This document shows positions 1 through 11,523 of a stretch of DNA of 64,000 bases, piece by piece. The stretch is from Rhinopomastus cyanomelas (taxonomy: Eukaryota; Chordata; Aves; Bucerotiformes; Rhinopomastidae). Numbering within the stretch: position 1 is the first letter of the stretch; every line of letters begins with the position of its first letter. The stretch spans positions 252,802 through 316,801 of the forward strand of contig VXBP01005604.1 of assembly GCA_013400115.1 (NCBI GenBank). Reading direction: 5' to 3'. A model generated the notes under the pieces. The model saw only the letters and a list, made by a program, of their open reading frames with translations. It did no database searches and was not told the DNA's origin. A program made the translations under genes and the position numbers.

Positions 1-385
1 GGCGGGCGCGGCGCGCCCCCCGGCCGCCGCTCCAGGGTTTTCTTGGGAGATTTCCCCGTCTCCTCCTGACGTCAGCCCCGTCCCAGGGTGCCGCAGACGG
101 GGGAGGGCCGGGGGCAGGGCCGGCCGCACCGAGAGACCGACGGCTCCGGCTGCCCCGCACCTTCGTCCCGCCGCCGCAGGCATCCCCGGTCCACCCCTCC
201 CCACTTCCCCGGGCGGCGGGTGTTCTCGGCCGAGGGGGCAGGGACGGGGAAAGGCCACTCTTTTTTTCCTCCTTTTTGTTTTTTAATCCTTGTTCCCCCC
301 TCCCCCGCCCTTAATTGTCCTCCCGGGTCAGGATTTCAGCGCGGAGGTGGGTTCGCAGACCCCCGCCCCGGGGAAAACAGTAAAG
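1..385. promoter_or_regulatory. CpG island edge, probable promoter or first-exon margin
   Basis: The first 40 bases are almost pure G and C with many CpG steps, including GGCGCGCC at 10-17, and CpG stays frequent to about 385 before dropping to background. Such islands normally mark promoters and 5' exons in vertebrates. No TATA box, start codon context or clear splice donor lets me choose a direction. A 118-codon open frame at 88-444 is proline- and glycine-rich, looks like composition only, and runs toward a CR1 scrap. The gene itself is probably mostly left of the window, or this is a first exon followed by a very long intron. Confidence 0.6.
67..74. promoter_or_regulatory. Full palindromic cAMP-response element
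   Basis: TGACGTCA is the complete CREB/ATF consensus. It lies inside the CpG island, the usual setting of functional full CREs. Occupancy and target gene cannot be read from sequence. Confidence 0.45.
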
Positions 386-444
386 AACCCCCGGGGCTGG
401 AGGATGGAGAGATCGGAGGGATGGCAGTGAGCTCCACGGGTTAA

Positions 445-490
445 GGGTTGGACTTGATGATCCTGAAGATCTTTTCCAATCGAAAGGATC
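445..490 (+). mobile_element. CR1 3'-end scrap
   Basis: GGTTGGACTTGATGATCCTG followed by GATCTTTTCCAAT matches the last part of a CR1 3' UTR. The octamer tail is not recognisable. Only about 45 bp survive. Confidence 0.7.
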
Positions 491-610
491 CTCTGTTGCT
501 GGTGTGGATGATGTGGGAGCAGGCTCAGCTGGCCGAACACCCATCCCCAGACCCTTTGTCCAACTTCATTTTCCAGGGGTGCTTCTGGAGTTTCAGCCAC
601 TTCATTTCTC

Positions 611-680
611 ATCACAGGATCACAGAACATCAGGGATTGGAAGGCACCTCGAAAGATCATCTAGTCCAATCCACCACCCC
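611..680 (-). mobile_element. CR1 family A 3' end
   Basis: Read on the minus strand this is the family A 3' end with a short octamer tail (ATCACAGGATCACAGAACAT on the plus strand), then the GGTCCCTTCCAATCC complement with one change (GGCACC). It stops after about 70 bp in a C-rich run. Confidence 0.85.
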
Positions 681-1580
681 CCGACCTTGTCCCGAGGGGA
701 GAACACACCAATCATACGTTGCCCGTGGAGGGGACATGCCTGACGCTTTCCAAAACCGGGTGGGTCACACGCACAAGCTGCAGCTGAAAACCGAGGACAA
801 TGAATATGGAATGGCTCAGAAAGATAAATAGCATAAAATCAGCAACAGTCCAGTCCCACACTTGCCATTTGTCAGCGAGAGAAGAAGTAAATGGGATTCA
901 CATGTCGAGCATTAGCTGGCTGTTAGGCTGTGAGATAATATTAACTTTAGCTCTCACTGCTTTCACTCCACTTTTCCAAAGGCTGTTCCAGGAGGAGCCC
1001 AGCCTGTAATTTAGGATGGCACATTGCTGTGTGAGCGAGGGCCTACCAGCGCATCAAGGTGATATCAGCATCATAAAATGTTTGGAGAGGGAGTAGGAGC
1101 TCGTAAATTAATGTCTTCTACTGTTTTAATGCTCCCAGCTAACAGCGCGTTTCCTCCGCTGCAGCCTCACAGCTGTTTGAAAGGCGCTGCTGCGAAATTA
1201 AAGAGGGCGACGATGATTGTCTTTAAATCAATGTTTAATGAAGTGTTACGGGGAGGAAAGTCTTCCTCGGGCAGATGTTTACATGCTGAGGATGGAGGGG
1301 AGCTTCTCAGGCTGCCTGTCTGCCTCAGGAAGGCTGCTGACTCCTCCACGTCCCACCGGTCTGGCGAATGGTCTTGGTGCTCCCAGCCCTGCCGAGGGGC
1401 TTTGCCTGGATCTTTGGGTGGATGCTGAAGAAACTCCTCCAGGATGCTGAGTTCAAGCATTTTGAGCCGTGACAGTGAGCAGGTGAATATGGAGGACTTC
1501 CTATCCACGTTCGTGGTTGCCAGGATCCTCCCTTGTTAAGATCAGTTGTGGGTGCTGGAATATCCCCCCAACCCAGGAAT
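681..1580. other. Single-copy DNA with one possible conserved element
   Basis: I see no gene or repeat. The part from about 1041 to 1256 stands out. It is AT-rich with homeodomain-type cores (TAAATTAATG, GTTTAATGAAG), an SRY/TCF-like CTTTAAATCAATG and embedded CpGs, a texture typical of vertebrate conserved non-coding elements. That is a composition argument only. Open frames here are short and overlap each other on both strands. Confidence 0.3.
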
Positions 1581-1752
1581 AGCATAGAATCAAAGAACAT
1601 TGGGGATTGGAAGGGACCTTGAAAGATCATCTAGTTCAAACCCCCCACCACAGCAGGACCACCTAGACCAAGTTGCACAGGAACATAGCCGGGTGGGTTT
1701 TAAACATCTCCAGAGAAGGAGACTCCACAACCCTCTTTGGGACAAGCTCTGA
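1581..1752 (-). mobile_element. CR1 family A, 5'-truncated
   Basis: It runs from the tail (AGCATAGAATCAAAGAACAT on plus) through the 3' UTR into the end of ORF2, where the plus strand reads GAGAAGGAGACTCCACAACC (complement of the codons for VVESPS). It ends near a degenerate GGGACAAGCTCTG. It is the left partner of an inverted pair with the next element, about 107 bp away. Confidence 0.92.
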
Positions 1753-1859
1753 GCTCCTCTCTTATGGCAGAAGAGCTGTGGAGAGGCAAAGAGCTGGTCA
1801 AAGACCACAGAGAAAATGAGAGGGGTAAGGGCTGGCCTGGGGACATTCTCTCCATGCTT

Positions 1860-2096
1860 CAGCTGGAACACAGGAGGCTCCACATCAATACAAGAAGGAA
1901 CTTCTTCCCAGTGAGGGTGACAGAGCACTGGAAGGGGCTGCCCAGGGGGGTTGTGGAGTCTCCTTCTCTGGAGACATTTAAAAACTGACTGGATATGTTC
2001 TTGTGCAACTGGATCTAGGGGATCCTGGTGTGGCAGGGGGATTGGACTGGATGATATTTGGAGATTCCTTCCGATCCCTAGTGTTCTGTGACTCAG
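1860..2096 (+). mobile_element. CR1 family A, 5'-truncated
   Basis: It starts in the ORF2 C-terminal coding region at CAGCTGGAACACAGGAGG, continues through AGGGTGACAGAGCACTGG and GGGGTTGTGGAGTCTCC, then the 3' UTR and TGTTCTGTGACTC tail. The reading frame of the ORF2 end is largely kept. Together with the preceding element it can form a hairpin with arms of about 170 bp. Confidence 0.93.
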
Positions 2097-2450
2097 AGAT
2101 GGCCACACAGACTCTGTGCCTCCCAGCCTAGGAGATGACCCTCACTGAAGGAGTGCTGTGGTCTTGAGACTTGTCTGAGCTCTTCACTCCTAAAGGTCTG
2201 TTGGCTTGAGGCACCAAGCAAGCTCCAGCTCCTAGAAGAATAAACGTGGCTTTGAGGCAAGATGCAGGAGTCAACTTCAAGGTGCAGCACCTAAAGCAAG
2301 GTGGAAGTGGAAGCTGTAGGTGCGAATCTGTAGGTGCCTAATTCTTGTTCTTTCCTTTGAACTTCATCCAAAGGCTCATTAATTAGTCTCAACGTCTGTA
2401 CTTCAGCTGCCAGTTTGAAGGGCTTTTTAAATCAGCACAAACTAGAAGAG
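2097..2450. other. Unannotated single-copy stretch
   Basis: No repeat, gene or motif recognised. Confidence 0.5.
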
Positions 2451-2745
2451 GATCACAGAATCCCTGAATGATTGAGGCTGGAGAAGCCCTCTGAGCTCAG
2501 CCAGACCAGACCAGGACCTGGCATCACCACATCAGCCACACCAGGGCACTGAGTGCCACAGCTAGGCTGGCCTTCAACACCTCCAGGGATGGGGACTCCA
2601 CCAGCGCCCTGGGCAGCCCAGTCCAGGCTCTGATCACTCTTTCTGTGAGGAAGGGCTTCCTGACATCCATCCTAACCCTCCCCTGGCAGCTTCAGGTCCT
2701 GCCCTCTCATCCTGGTGCTGGCTGCCTGGGAGAAGATCCTGACTG
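2451..2745 (-). mobile_element. Older CR1, neither family A nor B
   Basis: The plus strand reads GATCACAGAATCCCTGAATG, then a GGCTGGAGAAGCCCTCTGAG block, then ACACCTCCAGGGATGGGGAC and CTTCCTGACATCCATCCTAA. These are complements of CR1 3' UTR and ORF2 C-terminus, but the diverged 3' UTR (TCAGCCAGACCAGACC) sets it apart from the common copies. It ends in CTGGGAGAAGATCCTGAC. Confidence 0.8.
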
Positions 2746-3370
2746 GGATGTTTGGAGCATGACTGGGCTGTGGCGTTTCTGGACCTGTGAGAGAATAAGC
2801 TCCTCTTGGTGCACACACATTAGTTTTGGAGCCAAATGGGAAGGACACCTCAGGAAAAAAAAAGAAAAGACAAGAAATGAAAAAGAGAAGACAAATGGTT
2901 TGGAAAATGTTGTCCTTCCCAAGACAGACCCAACCATAGGGGGGAGGGAGTCGATGCTGACATTTTCCCTTTACATTCCAGTCCAGCAGCCCTCCCATTC
3001 GCTCCGCTGGGAGGCTTGTGTGAGTCAGACCTGCAAGATCATCCATTCAGGACAATATTTCCAGCACTTCAGTCCCCTCCCTGTTTTGCTCCTATTCCCT
3101 GCTGAAAGAACTTCCCCCATCCCACCTCAGATTTATGGGGAGAGCAGCGAGATGGGACCTGGAGCTGTCCCTGTCCCTCGTCATCCGCAGACTCCAGCAG
3201 AGCAGCTGATGCAGATCGCTGCAGAAAGAGGAAAGCACTTTGGAACAGAGTCAAATGCACATCAGGGTGGGGGAAAGTCCTCTTTCCAGCCTCCTGGTGG
3301 GACACCAGCAAGTGGTATGAGGTTGCTGCACCTGCAACAAGCTGTCCTATCCCTAACTGGATGGGTTAAG
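2746..3370. other. Single-copy stretch with purine-rich run
   Basis: It contains an A-rich purine run at about 2852-2895. The longest open frame in the window, 328 codons from 2645 to 3631, crosses this stretch but begins and ends in antisense CR1, so I do not call it a gene. Confidence 0.5.
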
Positions 3371-3606
3371 TCACAGAATCATGGAGCATTAGGGATTGGA
3401 AGGGACCTTGAAAGATCATCCAGTCCAATCTCCCTGACACAGCAGGATCCCCCAGATCCAGTCTCACAGGAACTCAGAGTAGAGGGGGAGAACCTCTCTC
3501 GAGCTGCTAACCACCCCACTTCTAATCCACCCCAGGATGCTGTTGGCCTTCTTGGCCACAAGGACTCCTGGACACATCCTGCTGGCCACCAGGACCCCCA
3601 AGTCAA
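3371..3606 (-). mobile_element. CR1 with large internal deletion
   Basis: A family A 3' end (3371 to about 3473) is joined directly to a plus-strand block reading AGAGTAGAGGGGGAGAACCT, TGTTGGCCTTCTTGGCCACA and GCCACCAGGACCCCCAAGTC. The second block is antisense to ORF2 coding sequence that normally lies several hundred bases upstream. The intervening ORF2 end is missing, so this copy is deleted or recombinant. Confidence 0.85.
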
Positions 3607-3665
3607 AGAAAGGTGTTTGGTGAAAGGATGAAGCTATAGAAGGACAGGAGCTGCTTGGAGTGTTG

Positions 3666-3752
3666 GTCTTGGTCTAGGGGATCCTGCTGTGTCAGGGGGA
3701 TTGGACTGGATGATCTTTCGAGGTCCCTTCCAATCCCTAATGTCCTGTGACT
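3666..3752 (+). mobile_element. CR1 family A 3' UTR
   Basis: TCTTGGTCTAGGGGATCCTG leads into the complete family A 3' UTR, ending TAATGTCCTGTGACT. It faces the deleted minus-strand copy 60 bp to its left. Confidence 0.9.
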
Positions 3753-4794
3753 ACACTTGTGGAAGTCTGCTGTAGCCACACGGTCAACAGTGGCAGCTCT
3801 GGTTTCTTTGTGGGCCAAGCGAACGCGGCTCTCTGCTGCCTCGGTGGTTAGAGGGGAATCCTTCTTGTGGCAAGGAAATCCTTTCTCTCCTCTTAAATCA
3901 CTGAACTTAGCATCATCACCCTCCTTGAGTAACCAACGAACCCAATATTTATGTGTCCCCAGCCGCTCCTGGTGACATCTCTACAAGAACCACCACAAGA
4001 GCTGCAGCAGTGCGACGGCGTTTCCCAGCTTGAGGAGCCTGCGAGATGCTGGGAAAGGAGACGCTGGGCAGGACGTTCCTTTTGTGTGTGTGGTTGTGTT
4101 TATTCCCTGGTGACGTGCTGCTAACAAGCTGCAAACCAAGGAATCACCCACAACAAAACAAAAACAAGCAGATGATTGCTTCTGGAGAGAGTGGTGAGAT
4201 TTACTTGGGTTCCCTCTGGCCCCGAGGCAAATAATTATAGCCCCGTGGTGGCCACATTCACTCCAGTGAAACTGCTGGTTCCGCTCCAGAGATGTTTGGG
4301 GAGGTTTCCTCATGCAGTCTGAGGCATTAATGGGAGTAGATCTCAATTAATGGAACCTCGGTGGGTTGGTGGTTGTGCAGCCTGTGGTCAGCTCTTTGCC
4401 TGCCACTTCAATCACTTAGAGGACTTCCTAGAGGTGTGGCTGAGGATTTGCTGCCAAAGACCAGCATCCTGGGGGTTTGGGCATTAGGTCTTAATGTTGG
4501 TCTAAATATCTCTACTGGTGCTTATTCCATGCACTATGGATTGTGTTTGGGTGGGGGGAAGAGATGACTGGTCCATTTGCATTCACATGAACACAGACCC
4601 CTCCAATGCTCTCACGTGGCTGTTGGTCCATCTGCCTCCAAATACTCCTCTGTGCTTAGTACTACTCATCCATGTCAGCTGGTGCATGGATGCTGTGGTG
4701 GAACTCAACGTGCCACCAGTTAGACCTTGGTGTCTGCAGAAACCAGCTGCTTACATCTTGGTGGAAAAATGTCCCTTGTGGATGTAATAGATAA
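3753..4794. other. Unannotated single-copy stretch
   Basis: I see no gene. Minor features are a TG-rich run (TTTGTGTGTGTGGTTGTG) near 4080-4097 and an A/C-rich run near 4150-4170. Overlapping short open frames on both strands show no protein family signature. Confidence 0.5.
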
Positions 4795-5000
4795 TGGAAT
4801 CACAGAACATCAAGGATTGGAAGGGGCTTCCAGTCCAATCCCTCTGCCACAGCGGGATCCCCTAGATCCAGTCACACAGGAACATGGCCAGGTGGGTTTG
4901 AAGCATCTCCAGAGGAGGAGACTCCACAACCCCCCTGGGCAGCCCCTTCCTGGGCTCCATCACCCTCATGGGGAAGAAGGTCCTTCTGTCACTGGGTCTG
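4795..5000 (-). mobile_element. CR1 family A, 5'-truncated
   Basis: Tail, 3' UTR and ORF2 end are present, with a short deletion at AGGGGCTTCCAGTCC where the GACCTTGAAAGATCATC block is shortened. A second small deletion near 4985 jumps from the FF codons of ORF2 to a GTCACTGGGT block. Confidence 0.9.
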
Positions 5001-5995
5001 TACTTTTTTCCTCCCTGTTCCCCAGAGGTTGGCTTTGGGCCATGGTGAGAGGCATGAGAGGCAACGTTGACTCGGCCCCTCTTCACTCCTGGCGTTAAGC
5101 TGTCCTGGGGAGCAGAAGCTTAGGGCCAGAACTGCCTCCTCTGCAGCCTTATGGGATCTTCTCCATCTTGCACTCTCTATTATGATTAATGCCTTCCAAA
5201 GCTCTTCTAAAACTATGTAAGCGCCTGCTGATCCATCTGAAAGTCATCTCCACCCTGCACACAGGTCCCAGCCGTCGATCTTGGTAGGTGACCACGTTCC
5301 TTGGCAGGAGCTTTACGCTGGACGCTGCTTTCTGGCAGCAGACGCAGGGCTTCACACAAATGGGAACTGATGGCTCAACATCCTGTCACAGTTTTCCCAT
5401 CAGTGGTGTTTACCTCCTGGTGCAGGGACGGATTAAACCCGACCCTGTGCTTGGTCAGGGAAAGGCTGCTGCGTGTCAGCCCTGAGCTGTCACCCAAAGG
5501 GCTGGGTGGGGTCCTCTCCTGCTTTCTGCCCTGGCCGTGCTTGGCACAGGTTGGAGCTGCGCTGGAGGTGACGTTTCTGAGGGAGTTTGTGCTCTCTCTG
5601 TGGTTCCAGGGATACAGGAGGATGTGACCAACACTCTGCTGGTTTCTCTCACAGCCCTACCCCACCAAGCTGCGCTTAGATGGTCTCTGTCATTACCAAA
5701 TCTATCCCCAAGGTCTGCTGAGGATGCTCAAGATGGGTTTGGCTCTTGCATGGTTGAAGACCTGCTGGGTTTTGTTATTCCCCAAAACTTCCCAGCCCCT
5801 GATTCTCCTCTGTGTGCCCACGGTGTTCCTCCTGCCAGCCCTGGCATTCCTCAGGGACCAGAGGATGTCATCTTCCCCAAGACACCCAAAACAACACACT
5901 TCTGCTCTCCTGAGGCTGTGTCAGACCTGGATGGCCACCGGTCTGGTCCATTGCTGTTGGTGTCTCCACCTCTAATTAGCTCCACCTCTGTCACT
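5001..5995. other. Unannotated single-copy stretch
   Basis: A 198-codon open frame (5537-6133) crosses into the next CR1 scrap and has no recognisable domain. A pyrimidine tract ending CTCACAG at 5654 resembles a splice acceptor, but no matching donor or conserved peptide supports an exon. Confidence 0.4.
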
Positions 5996-6047
5996 CGTGT
6001 GACTGGATCTAGGGGATCCTGCTGTGGCAGGGGATTGGACTGGATGA
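5996..6047 (+). mobile_element. CR1 family A scrap
   Basis: GTGTGACTGGATCTAGGGGATCC and the GGATTGGACTGGATGA core remain. Both the ORF2 end and the tail are lost, which is unusual because most copies here keep the tail. Confidence 0.8.
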
Positions 6048-6380
6048 AGGCAGGAAGGCTGAGCTCTCTCCTGCTGAAACACAACCACTCTAAACCAAGG
6101 ATGCTCACGGCGTTGACAGAGCAAGAGAGTTGAATGTGTTTGGGTGCAGAGAGTTGGAGTTCAGCAAGCAGGTGGCTTGCCCACCTGTGTGTCTTAAAAG
6201 CTCCTTCAGCATCTTTGCTGTCTCCAAGGGAACATCCACAGAAGAAGACTAACCTGGAGCTCTCCCAGTGACTCACCTGACCACAACATAACCACCAAAA
6301 CAAGGTAGGAGGTTAAAATTAAACACCTGCAAGGAAGGTGTTTGCAGAAGAAAAGTCCTCATTTATCAGAGTGGGGTTGG
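6048..6380. other. Unannotated single-copy stretch
   Basis: Nothing recognised. Confidence 0.5.
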
Positions 6381-6933
6381 TTAGCAGATTGAGAGAGGTC
6401 CTCCTCCCCTTCTACTCTGTCCTGGTGAGGCTGCATCTGGAAACTTGTGTCCAGTTGTGGGTCCCTCAGTTCCAGAAGGACACAGAGCTGCTGGAGAGAC
6501 TCCAGAGCAGAGCTACAGGGCTGATGGAGGGAGGGGAGCATCTCCCTGCTGAGGAAAGGCTGAGGGAGCTGGGGCTCTGGAGCTGAGAAAAAGAAGCCTG
6601 AGGGGTGACCCCATGGATGTTGATCAAGATGTGAAGGGTAGATGTCAGGAGGATGGAGCCAGGCTCTGCTCAGTGATAGGACGAGGGGCAACAGGTCTGA
6701 GCTGGAACACAGGAAGCTCCCTGTAAATATATGAAGGAAATTCTTCATGATGGGGGTGCCAGAGCCCTGGCAGGGGCTGCCCAGGGGGGTTGTGGAGTCT
6801 CCTTCTCTGGAGATGTTTCAAACCCACCTGGACATGTTCCTTTGCAGCTGGATCTAGAGGATCCTGCACTGTCAGGGGGACTGGACTGGATGATCTTTCA
6901 AGGTCCCTTCCAATCCCTGATGCTCTGTGATTT
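6381..6933 (+). mobile_element. CR1 family A, long copy with ORF2 C-terminus
   Basis: It begins upstream of most copies at GAGAGAGGTCCTCCTCCCC and carries about 420 bp of ORF2 end. The first 68 codons stay open and read the family peptide (LVRLHLETCVQLW, KDTELLERLQSRAT, EERLRELGL) to a stop at 6585. A deletion before GATAGGACGAGGGGC and frameshifts break the rest. The 3' UTR is complete. Confidence 0.93.
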
Positions 6934-9520
6934 GCCTGTGAGCAAGAGAACTCGAGGCACCCATCCACCTCGACGGGTGGGAAGTGCTAGGCACTGCAAA
7001 GCTTATTTTCTGCACATTAATGTTTGTTGTTCAGGGGGACTGGTGTGTGGAGAGAACTTGGCAGACCTGGTCTGGCTCTGTGTGCTGGGGCTCTCGAGGG
7101 ATTTCCATGTCTGCCTTAATTACAGCTGAGGACTGAGCGAAACCTTGTGGGTTCACCCTGCAAAACATTTGCTGACTGCCCACATTTCCAGCAGGAAAGA
7201 AAGCACTAGAGCAAAAGAGTTTAAACCTCTCTGAATGGGTTGGAACAGGCTTGCTGGAGAGGAGTCTGTTTGAAAGGGATCACACGTGGCTGTGAGGGAA
7301 AGCTGGGGGCTCAGGGTGGCAGAACCCAGCAGTGTGCATGAGGCTGTCAGGAATTTTAACCCCCCTCCATCTCCTCCAGCCTGCAGAACCTCTCCAGCTG
7401 CACCTCCAGAGGTGGGCTCAGCTCTGCGTCACTCGCAGTGGTTCTGCAGGAAGAAGTACCTGGTGGAGGCTGTTCTCGCTCTGCCTGTGAAGGACTGGAG
7501 CAGAACCCTCCTCCAGTGACTCAGGGAAGGTTTGCAAGAGGACAGGTCCTGCTGGGAGAGCTGCAAGAATTGCCAGAGAGCACTGAAGGTGTGTTTGTGG
7601 AATCACCTACTGGACGGCTCCGGAGCAGCCAGTGCATTTAGATGTTTAGCTCTGAGGACCGGAGTTTATTCTGCTTCATCCTTAAGTAAACACTGGAAGT
7701 TTGGATCCTCTGCACCGGATAAGACCTCTGGTCCATCAGGTCTGGTGTCCTGCCTCTGGCAGTGACTCACATCTGATAGTGGGAGATGCTGCGGTGCTGG
7801 AGCGCAGCTGGGATGTGGGGATGTGGGTCTGGCCGGGCACCGCACACCCCAGTCCTGCCAGTCCTGAGCAGCATGTTTCTCATTGTTCCACCTCCCTTCT
7901 CTCTAAACCTCCATAAAAAGCTTCTTTAAAACAGCTTGATGGTCTTCACTGGTAGTCTCTGCAGAACTGCTGCTGCTCAGGCTTTCCCACATCATGGCCA
8001 TGCCAGGAGTAACCTCCTCATGTGGTTTCTGCTCCTGCATCCCAGCATGTCCCAGTACAGCTCCTCGCTGGTGTGCTGGGGTCCTCTGCCACGGCTCACA
8101 CAGACAGAAACCACCCGTGTTCAAGCCCACAGGTGGGAAAAGCCTTCCCTAGGTGTCCCTCCAGTGCTTCTCCCATCACTCTGGTGTGTCTGAGCGGGGC
8201 TGGTTGTTCTAGACATCCACCCTCGTGTGGCTTCTAAGGACTGGAGTGCGCTACGAGCCAAGATGATGAGGTCTAGCAGGAGGTGGAACACTCTCTGGGA
8301 GACAAGGATGCTTGGGATCTTCTGTACAGAAGGAGCAGCCAGCTGCACAGAAACTGGGGGAGGTGCTCAGGGCAAACCTCGGGGTTTGATGGATCGTTAT
8401 CCCTGGGATCCAGTGCTAAAGAGTGTTTATTTATTAGAGCTGCTAGTCCTCCTCCTCCCACCTCATCCCAGCTCTGCAAGACCCAGAAACACCACTTCTG
8501 CCCGACTGCCTCCACACCCATCCTCATCGCTTGGGGGATCTCTGTTTAAGGCTTCCCTTAAAAGGAGGACTTCGGTGCTGAGCTGAGGCCAGTCCAGCTC
8601 CTCCTGGTGACAAAAGGGGCACCTCAAGAACAAGGCTACTAGCTGTGAGCTTGCAGTGCTCCCACACTCTCCATTGCAGCAGTTGCTTTCCCATTTCTCC
8701 GTTTCACTCTGACTGCAAACTTAAAACCAGCACAGAATCATCCAGCTCTACTGTTTTGATGTTAATTTCTTTTATTTTGGAGGTGTGGGTTGGGTTTGTT
8801 TTGCTCAGAATCTGGGAGACTTGACTGTGCCCTAAAGGCGAGAGGTGGGACCCTCATCCCATCACCCTTCCTTATGCCCTGTGTGAGGCTGTAAATAATT
8901 CCTCTCCCTCCTCGATGTCTGCAGCCTCCAAGAAGGTGTAGGTTGCCATCATGACCCTTCTGTTGTCTCCTGGCTGAGCTGTGTATGTCTGGCTCTTCTA
9001 GCCTCTCCTTAGAACCCAGTTCACACCCTCCATCCCTCCTGCCTTACTGTGGTCCTCTGCTTTTCCTCCAACCCCCTTCTCCATCCCTTCCCTACTCTGC
9101 TGTGAGAGGCTCTGACTGGGATGTAGACTTCACCATGGGGTGTCCTTTGGGGCAAGTGCTGGTCCTAGCACCCTGGCCATGCTGTCACTCTTCCACACCT
9201 CTCTGTGCTCCTTTCCTCTCTCCCACAGCTTCTTTAGCTTGGACCACATTGTGTTTTCAACTCACTTTGCCTTTCTTCTTCCAGATCCTTTCTCAGCTCT
9301 TCTTCAGCCTAGAGAAAAGGTGCCAAAAGCCACCTCTCTCCTCCTTCCCTGGGCAGCAGGATTTACTGAACTGCTGCAGAGATCCCATCTTCCCATGGCT
9401 TTTGTTTTCTCAAGTCCTTTTCTCCCCAAAAGAAGCCAAACCCCTAACAGCAGGATTGTTGGTGTCAAAGCTGGTGGCTGGAGAAGGGTCCCACGACTGG
9501 CGATCTGGCAGCGCTGAGCT
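6934..9520. other. Long repeat-poor stretch
   Basis: At 2.6 kb this is the longest interval without recognised CR1. It is moderately GC-rich, with pyrimidine-rich segments (about 9020-9100 and 9190-9330) and a T-rich segment near 8755-8810. A 257-codon open frame at 8985-9758 is composition-driven and reads through the CR1 scrap at 9521. I recognise no exon. Confidence 0.45.
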
Positions 9521-9576
9521 GGAGGTTGGACTTGATGGCTTTAAAGGTCTCTTCCAACCAAAAAGACTCTGTGATT
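9521..9576 (+). mobile_element. Older CR1 3' end
   Basis: GGAGGTTGGACTTGATGGCT then AAAGGTCTCTTCCAACC and a short degenerate tail. It resembles the classic avian CR1 end rather than family A. Confidence 0.75.
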
Positions 9577-10392
9577 GCCTGTGGTTTTGTGTTGTCTGCG
9601 TTAGGGAAGCTCCTGCCCAGTATCAGTCAGGCCCCCTCCTGCACATTGCCATGGGCCCAGTGACCCCAGTGGGGTCCCCAGTGGGCTCCCATCACCCAGC
9701 AGCCGCCGCAGTGAAACCTGACACAGGGAGCTGCAGCCCGGGGCCGTCTGGCTGCTAATTCCTCCTGGTGTAAGTGTACACCCAGACATCAGGTGGAGGG
9801 CAGGCTGGGAGAGGGCTGCCTGGCCACTACAAATTGGATGGCTGAGTGGCAGCCCTCACCGGGATGCTTTCCCCTCTCCTGACACGCCAGGCTGCCTCGG
9901 GCTGAGGGGCTCTCGATGCTCGTTGCAGTCATTGTGGTATTTTCCCCTCGGTGTCCCACAGCTAATTATTTCTGTGTTGGGCTGCAGCAATCATCTCCCC
10001 CTGACCCGCAGCGCCTGCAGCAACGACAAGAGCAAGAGCAAGCAGGTGGCTGGAAGCTCTTTGTAGTGGGAGTGGGGCAACTGGCTCTGGGAACAAGATC
10101 CTTCCCTCCTGGACTGCTGTGCCAGAGCTGGAATCTGGGTCTTGGCAGGGGGATTCTTGCTTTTCTCCTTCTTCAGTACATGAGATGCACCTTGTCAGTG
10201 GCAGGAGGGATGTACTGGGGCAAGCAGAGGACCAAGGGCAGGGTCACAGCTTGTGTCACCTGCTGATCATGCTCTTTGCCCTCCAGCAAGCGTCTCTGTG
10301 AGAACATTGTGTGTTGCATGAAGCCACTGGGGAGCTGGGCTCTGAGGGACACTGAACTCTGGCTTGGAGTAGCGGTGACCAGCTCCCACTCA
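9577..10392. other. Unannotated single-copy stretch
   Basis: Nothing recognised apart from a purine run GACAAGAGCAAGAGCAAGC near 10025. Confidence 0.5.
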
Positions 10393-10555
10393 GCAGCTGC
10401 CCAGGGGGGTGGTGGAGTCTCCTTCTCTGGAGACATTTAAAACCCACCTAGATATGTCCTTGTGCAACTTGGTCTAGGTGGTCCTGCTGTGACAGGGGGA
10501 TTGGACTAGATGATGTTTCAAGGTCCCTTCCAATCCCTAATGGTTCTATGATCCT
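10393..10555 (+). mobile_element. CR1 family A, 5'-truncated
   Basis: It starts at GCAGCTGCCCAGGGGGG in the ORF2 end and runs to GGTTCTATGATCC. The ORF2 stop region is followed by an intact 3' UTR. Confidence 0.92.
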
Positions 10556-11523
10556 GCTGGTGGTAAGAGCAGGACTGTGATCCTCGTCCTGGAGGCAGAA
10601 AAACAACAGGCTCAGGCCATGCTGGAGTTCTCTGGTCCAACCAAACCAACCTGGAACCACTGAGGGACAGCTAATGTCAGTGGGAAGCATGCTGGGGAGG
10701 AGCTTCCTCCAGGGTGATCCTGCCAGCACCTCCTGTCGAGGCAGGTGGCCACAAACGTGCAGCTCCTTGGTCAAAGTTCTGTGAAATGGAGTGTCCCACC
10801 TCCCTCCCAGTGCACCAGCCTGCTCTCACTTTGGTCTTGGTGGCCCAAGTGTGAGCCCATTGCATTAAACCTCTGTGGGAACCCCAGGCATGTCATGCCC
10901 TAGGAGAGCCCCTCTCACTGCTTTCAGTTTCCTCAAGCAAGGGCAGCAGCTCCCTGAGAGCCTGTTCACACCAAAACGCTGCCAAGGGCTGCAAAGAGCA
11001 CCATGGGCTTGATCCTGAATGGTGTAAGAGGAGGCTTGCAGCTGGGTGTGGAGCACTGATCCTTCCCATGACACAGCCAGCCCACAGCGGAGATGCTCAG
11101 CATCACACTCTCAGCTCTGCACCGAGGGTCAGGCAGGGGGACTGTCCGACCAGAAAGCATCTTGCCCTTCAAAACGTGCTCTGAGTAGCACAAACCTGGC
11201 ACCTCCTCCTAGTTATCAGTTGGGGAGTGTTTCCTGACGGGGTGAGTCAGCTGCTCTCTGCATTGTGAACTCGGCTGCTCAGACACAGCCCTGGTGCAAA
11301 GCGCTGCTGCCTCACGCTTCCTTTTCCCTGATTCTAACACGTAAATAGTGACAGAAACACACAGGAGCTAAATGTGAGCCAGACACTGGCTGGGGAAGTG
11401 CAGCTTTGCATCCTGCTGTCTGGTTCAACCACCGCCACGACTTCTTCTCTGTGGTTGGCAGTCAGGTCAGTCAACAGCTACTGAGAACTACTGCACTCCT
11501 CTGTTTCATCTGGATCTGACTAA
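10556..11523. other. Unannotated single-copy stretch
   Basis: No gene or repeat seen. It directly flanks the octamer array. Confidence 0.5.

Noticed and set aside
2645..3631. 328-codon open frame, the longest in the window
   Set aside because: It begins inside antisense CR1, crosses single-copy DNA and ends in another antisense CR1, with no domain or splice support. Its length is chance.
5537..6133. 198-codon open frame after a CTCACAG acceptor-like site
   Set aside because: The frame starts upstream of the site, runs into CR1 sequence and has no recognisable domain.
8985..9758. 257-codon open frame
   Set aside because: Serine/proline-rich from pyrimidine-rich DNA and it reads through a CR1 3' end at 9521-9576.
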